Shown one piece after another: positions 16,901 to 20,698 of a DNA stretch of 20,698 nucleotides. How positions within the stretch are numbered: the stretch's first letter is position 1; the number at the start of each line of letters is the position of its first letter. The notes under the pieces are model-generated. The model did no database searches. It saw nothing but the letters and a program-made list of their open reading frames with translations, and was not told the origin of the DNA. Origin of the DNA: FEN-1219 sp037445815 (GTDB taxonomy: Bacteria; Pseudomonadota; Gammaproteobacteria; Steroidobacterales; Rariloculaceae); assembly GCA_037445815.1 (NCBI GenBank), contig JBBIJV010000045.1:1-20698 (forward strand), written 5' to 3'. The position numbers and the translations under genes were made by a program.

Positions 16901-16956
16901 CCCCCCGCACCACGCGGCGACAGGCCCGGAAGCGACGGGCCCGGCACGAACAGTGA
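13924..16956 (+). CDS. PAS(x4)-GGDEF-EAL c-di-GMP signalling protein
   Basis: Predicted 1010 aa with no membrane segment seen, so cytoplasmic. Four PAS-like domains come first: about 51-160, 176-290, 305-420 and 430-548. The second and third are close copies (QRIAKLGSWTWD... WWSDELYELM against QRLAKIGSWEWD... WWSEELYRIL). The GGDEF domain (about 552-710) has an intact G636-GDEF and an inhibitory RxxD site, R627-AAD630, five residues before it. The EAL domain (about 735-985) has E764 (EALLRW), NLSPRQF, EITES, D885-D886 (IDDFGTGYSS), LKIDRAF, VAEGVET and QGFYF. Both cyclase and phosphodiesterase sites look competent, so the net activity is probably set by PAS signals. The tail is very basic. 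The start at 13924 lacks a strong ribosome binding site; ATG 14011 is an alternative. Confidence 0.93.
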   Translation: MKPVDRRNDTDPACGPTSRLYSGIAADGTMVDPRNTLRSGIAAATEADRRAAGFAMLESIPEPVVVVDEHEHVVFANRHVVHKLGFATAELVGRPFAELVPESMRGRDWQALREVLRRGRQAAAGVEAKALCKAGTPRALSIDAGLLELDGAALAVCLLRDAPPKHNALTVAAEGSLRQAQRIAKLGSWTWDPQTDEHWWSDELYELMRMDRAESRPFERYIAMLHPEDRDRVHVNAARTANGDRVEPYDVRVQFPDGSQRIFQHNAAASFDAAGRAVQLHGTVQDVTEQRAAEAALRLSDLRYREAQRLAKIGSWEWDLATNTSWWSEELYRILEEDPSTYPATFETFIAKVHPEDRAALIEGQRQDLSKAMSFRPTESRLVFPDGREKRIEQLVQARVDADGRPIAIVGTVHDITERRALESKLRESEARYASTVELAAVGIAHVAVDGRFIWCNSRFREMLGYDYDELLERTIHDVSHPDDAHVADSERSRLHEGLIDTLTVEKRYVRKDGQTIWVRITGAPRRGADDSLLYDVAIVEDITVRKAAEDRVQYLATHDELTKLPNRTLFGELLQRAIDAARRSDQRCAVLFIDLDRFKVVNDSLGHEAGDLLLKEVAARLRQCVRAADVVGRLGGDEFVVLLERIGSVDAAADTARRVLGSLQTPIAIMGHECRVTGSVGIATYPNDARDAATLMKHADMAMYLAKEEGKNNFQFYSADMAPMSVEHLELEVRLAQALQRGELSLQYQPRVDLRTRRILAAEALLRWWNADLGTVSPAQFIPLAEDTGLIVAIGQWVLRTACEQNVEWQRRGMPPVVMSVNLSPRQFKEASLLSDVEAVLAETGMAPELLELEITESMIMQQVDIAAEKAIAMKKLGIKLAIDDFGTGYSSLSQLKRFPIDTLKIDRAFVRDIPQSAYDTAITKAVVSLGKGLGVRVVAEGVETAEQYRFLRENGCDEMQGFYFSKPCHPDALAELLKDSRQRRERRQEAAPRTTRRQARKRRARHEQ

Positions 16957-16987
16957 GGCGGTGCGCAGGGTCGGCTCTCACGCCTCT

Positions 16988-17004
16988 CGCACCATCGTGG
17001 TGCG
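16988..17004. terminator. Hairpin between the convergent GGDEF-EAL and M16 peptidase genes
   Basis: CGCACCA and TGGTGCG pair perfectly over seven bases around a TCG loop, in the 78-base gap between two opposing stop codons. No T run follows on either strand, so it is a weak or factor-dependent bidirectional terminator at best. Confidence 0.5.
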
Positions 17005-17034
17005 TCTCCGCGTGTATGGAAACGTAGCGGCCGG

Positions 17035-19797
17035 TTATTCTCCGGAGGCGCCCGAGACGGCCGCGAAATCGCCGCCTTTCATGAACGTCATCTTCTCGAG
17101 GTCGAGGTGGCGGCGCATCGCGTCGCGGATCTCCTCGACTGTCAGCGCCTGCACGCGAGCCTCGAGCTCGGCGTCCCACGCCATCGTGCGGTCGACATGC
17201 GTCCAGGAGCCGAGCTGGTTCGCCAGCGCACCGTCTTGTGTTCGGGCGACCTGGCGCTGCTGCGCCCAGCTTCGTTTCGCCTCGGCGAGCTCTTCGGCGG
17301 TGTAACCGTCGCGCAGGATGCTCGTCAGCTCGTCGCGGAACGACGCCTCCACCCGCTCGATGTTCTGCGGCGCGGCGATCGCGTTGACGGTGAACTGGGC
17401 GACCGTGCTGCGCGGCGGCGCGTTGAAGCCGGAGCCGACGCCGTAGCTCAAGCCCTCGCGGCCGCGGATGCGACCGAAGAGCCGCGACGCGGGTCCCGAG
17501 CCCAAGATGTAATTGCCGATCACGAGAGCCGGATAGTCCGGATGCGAGTCCCGCATCTCGATCGGCATGCCGCCCATGAAGAACGCATTCTCCTTGTCCG
17601 GCGTTTCGAAGCGCTCGCTCGTCGGATCCGTGGCGAGATTCGTATACAGATTCAGAACGTCGGCGAACGGTTTAGGGCTTTCCCAGCCGTCGAGCCGCTC
17701 GGCGATCAGCGAGCGCACCTCGTTCGGATCGAAGTCGCCGACGACGACGACCTCGGCGTGCGAGGCGCCGAAGAACTCCTCGTGAAAATCGCGCAGATCG
17801 TCCACCGTGACTTCGCGCGCGAAGGCGAGATCTTCGTCGATCGTCTCCACGTAGCGCGGATCGTCCGGGGAATAGTTGCGAGCCCAATGGCGGGCGTAGG
17901 CGCGCGATACGATCGCTTGCGGCTCGCTGCGCGACGCCTCGAGGCTCGTGATCGTGAGATCCTTCAAGATCTCGAGCTCGGACTCCGGGAACGAGGGCTC
18001 TCGCAGCACTTCGATCGCGAGCGAGAGCACCTCGGGCAGATTCGCGCGCGTGCTCTGCAAGTTCGCAACGGCGAGCCCGGGACCGCCGCCGACGTTGAGC
18101 TGGCTCTGCAAACGCGCCAGCTCGTCCTGTATGTCTTGCCGCGACTTGGAGCGCGTGCCGCGCATCAGCATTTGCGTCGTGATACCGGCAAAGCGGCCAG
18201 GTCCGGTCAGGCTATTTTCGTCGCCGTAGTTCAAACGGACGATCGCGTTCACGGAGTCGCCGCGGGTTTCCTTCGGCAGCATGACGAGCTTGACCCCGCC
18301 GGGTAAATCGACGCGCGTCGTGCGCGCGTCGATGTTCGCCGGCGTCGGATCGAACGCCTCGCCATCGGCGCGAGCCTCGTCGCCCTTGTAGCCTTGCAGC
18401 ATCGCCGTGATGTCGGCCATCGATACGGGCTCGATCTCCGTACGGTCGGGCTCGTCGGGAATGAAAAGGCCGACCGTGCGGTTCGAGCTCTTCAAGTACT
18501 CGAGCGCACTGCGCTGCACGTCCTCGACCGTGGCAGACCTGACTCGGTCGCGATCGAGAAACATCAGCCGCCAGTCGCCGATCGACGCCCAATTGCTGAG
18601 CTGGATCGCTACGGCCTGCGAGTTGTTCATCGCCTGCTCGAAGCCGGAGAGCGCCTGGTTGCGGATGCGCTCGACTTCCTCTGCCGTGATTGGTTTATCG
18701 GCGAGCCCGTCGATCGTCTCGATCATCGCGGCACGCGCCGCAGCGAGATCGCCGTTTGGCGACAGCGTCGCGAAGAAGATCAGCATGCCGGGATCGCGCA
18801 GTTGCAACGCCTGCACCGCCACCTGCGACGCGAGGCCCGTCTCGACGAGCGCCTTGTATAGGCGGCCGGAAGGCTCGTCGCCCAGCACCTCGCCCGCGAT
18901 CTGCAACGGGACGAAGTCCTCGTGCGCGCCGGCGGGAGCGTGGTACCCGACCATCAGGATCTTCACGTCCCCGACGCGTCGAACGACCACCTCGCGCTCG
19001 CCGTCTTGAGCGGGCTCGACGGTGTAGTTCTCGGCGAGCTCGCGCTCGGGCCGCGGAATCGGACCGAAATAGCGCGCGATGAGCTCGAGCGTGTCCCGTT
19101 CGTCGAAGCGCCCCGCGATGACGAGCACCGCGTTGTCGGGCTGATAGTGGCGTCGATAGAACGCCTGAAGCCGTTCGATCGGGACGTTCTCGATGTCGCT
19201 GCGGCTGCCGATCGGCGAGTTGCCGTAGCCGTGCCAGACGTACGCGGCCGAAAGCACGCGTTCGTACAGCACGCGCGTGGGGCTATTCTCGCCTTGCTCG
19301 AACTCGTTGCGCACGACCGTCATCTCGGTGTCGAGATCGCGCTGCGCGACGAACGCGTTCACCATGCGATCGGACTCGAGATCGAGCGCCCATTCGAGGT
19401 TCTCGTCCGTCGCGTCGAACGTCTCGAAGTAGTTCGTGCGGTCCCACGACGTCGTGCCGTTGAACTGCGCGCCGCGGCTCCTGATGGCGGCGAGGATGTC
19501 GGGAAACTTCGTCGACCCTTTGAAAAGCATGTGCTCGAGCAGGTGCGCCATGCCGGTCTCGCCGTAGCTCTCGTCGACGGAGCCGACGAGATACGTCATG
19601 TTGACCGTGATCGTCGCCTTCGACGGATCGCGGAACAGCAGCACCGTGAGCCCGTTGTCGAGGCGGTACTCGGAGATGCCTTCGACCGTCGTGATGTGCG
19701 TGATGCCGCGCGGCGGCCTCGGCTGCGCGGTGGCCGCCGCGGTGACGAGCAGCAGCAGCGTGAAGCAGGAAGCGCGAACCGCGAGCGGCAGTTTCAT
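17035..19797 (-). CDS. Exported M16 family zinc peptidase, two-domain
   Basis: Predicted 920 aa. The signal peptide is residues 1-24 (MKLPLAVRASCFTLLLLVTAAATA). The N-terminal M16 half carries the inverted zinc motif H85-LLEH89 (GMAHLLEHMLFKG), with E88 as the catalytic base and E165 (VVRNEFEQGE) as the third ligand. The C-terminal half lost it: the matching place reads FAGITTQMLMRG. The C-terminal half keeps the substrate-side Arg/Tyr pair in GRIRGREGLSYGVGS. Active and inactive halves in one chain are the pitrilysin/PqqL-like plan; it should degrade peptides inside a closed chamber in the periplasm. The ATG at 19797 has GGGGA six bases upstream; an in-frame ATG at 19803 is too close to it. 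Divergent from the PEBP gene. Confidence 0.93.
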   Translation of the reverse strand: MKLPLAVRASCFTLLLLVTAAATAQPRPPRGITHITTVEGISEYRLDNGLTVLLFRDPSKATITVNMTYLVGSVDESYGETGMAHLLEHMLFKGSTKFPDILAAIRSRGAQFNGTTSWDRTNYFETFDATDENLEWALDLESDRMVNAFVAQRDLDTEMTVVRNEFEQGENSPTRVLYERVLSAAYVWHGYGNSPIGSRSDIENVPIERLQAFYRRHYQPDNAVLVIAGRFDERDTLELIARYFGPIPRPERELAENYTVEPAQDGEREVVVRRVGDVKILMVGYHAPAGAHEDFVPLQIAGEVLGDEPSGRLYKALVETGLASQVAVQALQLRDPGMLIFFATLSPNGDLAAARAAMIETIDGLADKPITAEEVERIRNQALSGFEQAMNNSQAVAIQLSNWASIGDWRLMFLDRDRVRSATVEDVQRSALEYLKSSNRTVGLFIPDEPDRTEIEPVSMADITAMLQGYKGDEARADGEAFDPTPANIDARTTRVDLPGGVKLVMLPKETRGDSVNAIVRLNYGDENSLTGPGRFAGITTQMLMRGTRSKSRQDIQDELARLQSQLNVGGGPGLAVANLQSTRANLPEVLSLAIEVLREPSFPESELEILKDLTITSLEASRSEPQAIVSRAYARHWARNYSPDDPRYVETIDEDLAFAREVTVDDLRDFHEEFFGASHAEVVVVGDFDPNEVRSLIAERLDGWESPKPFADVLNLYTNLATDPTSERFETPDKENAFFMGGMPIEMRDSHPDYPALVIGNYILGSGPASRLFGRIRGREGLSYGVGSGFNAPPRSTVAQFTVNAIAAPQNIERVEASFRDELTSILRDGYTAEELAEAKRSWAQQRQVARTQDGALANQLGSWTHVDRTMAWDAELEARVQALTVEEIRDAMRRHLDLEKMTFMKGGDFAAVSGASGE

Positions 19798-19963
19798 TGG
19801 CATTCCCCGTACTTGTTCTCTCGCAACGTTACCATGCGGGCCGCACGTTCGACTGCGGCGCCTCGGTCGAGCCCGATCTTGCCGGCGGAAGCCATTGATC
19901 GGCAAGGCTTCGGCGCCGCCCCCTGCCTTGGCGCGTTGCCGCCGCAACCAGGCGGAGACTACG

Positions 19964-20035
19964 ATGCGGCACTACGAACGGTACGCGGGGCTCATGGCGG
20001 CCGCCGCCGTTCGGAGCCGCGTCATCGTCGACTGA
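19964..20035 (+). CDS. Possible 23-residue leader peptide ORF
   Basis: A short ATG-to-TGA frame, beginning MRHYERYAGL, with GGCGGAG seven bases upstream. It ends 30 bases before the PEBP gene start. It has no recognisable domain and may be chance at this base composition. The rest of this 268-base divergent gap (19798-20065) holds a seven-base inverted repeat, CTTGCCG/CGGCAAG (19878-19884 with 19900-19906), and otherwise nothing I can name. Confidence 0.2.
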   Translation: MRHYERYAGLMAAAAVRSRVIVD

Positions 20036-20065
20036 TTTCGTTCGCTCCAACCAGAAGGAAGACCA

Positions 20066-20662
20066 ATGATGCAATCGAGAACGGGCCGCCTCGCGGCGGC
20101 ATTGTTGACGCTCGCTATGCTCGGCGCAGCGCCGGCGTTCGCACAAGGCGGCGGTGGTGGAGGGGGCGGCGCGGGCGGCTTCCGCTTGCCGCCGCTCTTG
20201 ATGGAAAGCACGGCATTCGAGGACGGCGGCATCGTGCCGCAGAAGTATGCGGGCCGCGAAGGCGTGCAGCCGGGATTCACGTTCTCGAACGCGCCCGAGA
20301 GCACCGTGAGCTACGCGATTATCTTCCACGACCTCGACGTCGCGCTCCAAGGCGGCACGAACGACGTGCTGCACTGGATCGCGTGGAACATCCCGGCCGC
20401 TGCGAAGGGCATTCCGGAGGGCCGCTTGCCCGAGGGTTCCGTGACCGGCCGCAACATCGCGGGGCAGAACGCGTACTTCGGCCCCGGCGCGCCTGCGGGG
20501 CCGCGCTACCACCATTACGTGTTCGAGCTCTACGCGCTGAACGCGAACCTCGACTTGCCGAACACGGCGGGGCGCGCCGAGCTGCTCGCCGCGATGGAAG
20601 GCAAGGTCGTCGCGAAGGCAGCGTACGTCGGCCGTTATCGCAGCGGTCCGCCCGCGCAGTAG
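20066..20662 (+). CDS. Exported YbhB/YbcL family PEBP-like protein
   Basis: Predicted 198 aa. The signal peptide is residues 1-26 (cleavage AFA-QG), followed by an unusual run of eight Gly (28-35) before the domain. The PEBP fold (Raf-kinase-inhibitor-like) is marked by TAFEDGGIVPQKYAG (49-63), a shortened ligand segment FHDLDVALQGGTNDVLHWIAWNIP (87-110), the Gly/Pro-rich FGPGAPAG and HHYVFELYALNANLDLP (149-165). Bacterial members bind small anions or phospholipid headgroups; a signalling role as in eukaryotes is not established. AAGGAAG about six bases before the first ATG supports this start; the second codon is also ATG. Divergent from the M16 peptidase gene, and followed by a strong hairpin. 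Confidence 0.9.
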   Translation: MMQSRTGRLAAALLTLAMLGAAPAFAQGGGGGGGGAGGFRLPPLLMESTAFEDGGIVPQKYAGREGVQPGFTFSNAPESTVSYAIIFHDLDVALQGGTNDVLHWIAWNIPAAAKGIPEGRLPEGSVTGRNIAGQNAYFGPGAPAGPRYHHYVFELYALNANLDLPNTAGRAELLAAMEGKVVAKAAYVGRYRSGPPAQ

Positions 20663-20673
20663 TCGTTTCGCCG

Positions 20674-20698
20674 GCGGATGGCCCTTCGGGCCGTCCGC
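20674..20698 (+). terminator. Hairpin after the PEBP gene, cut by the window end
   Basis: GCGGATGGCCC (20674-20684) pairs with GGGCCGTCCGC (20688-20698) over eleven base pairs, including one U-G wobble, around a TTC loop, starting twelve bases after the stop codon. Any following T run lies outside the window. Confidence 0.65.

Overview
The window is strongly G+C-rich, densely coding chromosomal DNA. It probably comes from an environmental Gammaproteobacterium, perhaps Steroidobacterales-like. That placement is an inference from gene content: a CsrA homologue, PAS-GGDEF-EAL and REC-EAL c-di-GMP proteins, a tannase/feruloyl esterase, DUF6152, and secreted 'GKPDLxGxW / WEGDTLV' proteins. The last two families are also common in Acidobacteriota, so the phylum is not certain. 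I see no tRNA, rRNA, CRISPR array, insertion sequence, integrase or plasmid function. About 16 protein genes are well supported.

Left (3-3749, + strand): a tightly packed, partly translationally coupled run of five genes. They encode an NHL/six-bladed beta-propeller protein cut by the window edge, an exported cupin, two distantly related exported proteins of one uncharacterised family (the first a lipoprotein), and an exported DUF6152 protein. The four complete products carry signal peptides, so this looks like an envelope or periplasmic system of unknown function. It is the best candidate here for undescribed biology.

Centre-left (3746-7466): a two-gene operon on the - strand encodes an unusual CsrA (internal insertion plus C-terminal tail) and a REC-EAL c-di-GMP phosphodiesterase. 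Its last stop codon overlaps the stop of the DUF6152 gene. Divergent from it is a MarR-type regulator, which converges on a 3-hydroxyisobutyrate-dehydrogenase-like oxidoreductase. A roughly 370-base stretch without a convincing gene and a tiny charged-tail protein follow.

Middle (7583-11790): an exported SYLF (Ysc84-like) protein and a beta-lactamase-fold serine hydrolase converge on a strong hairpin. The hydrolase is divergent from an exported tannase/feruloyl esterase whose promoter region carries an inverted repeat around the likely -10 element. A cytochrome P460-like c-type haem protein lies next, on the - strand.

Right (11940-20698): an ABC exporter half-transporter and a four-PAS GGDEF-EAL protein are divergent across a near-perfect CRP/Clp-type palindrome. 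The GGDEF-EAL gene converges on a two-domain M16 zinc peptidase gene across a hairpin. Divergent from the peptidase is a secreted PEBP (YbhB/YbcL) protein, followed by a hairpin at the window edge.

Functional themes: c-di-GMP and post-transcriptional control (CsrA, REC-EAL, PAS-GGDEF-EAL, possible Clp-type site), and a large exported hydrolase, peptidase and envelope repertoire. Functions are assigned from motifs read by eye; no database search was run.
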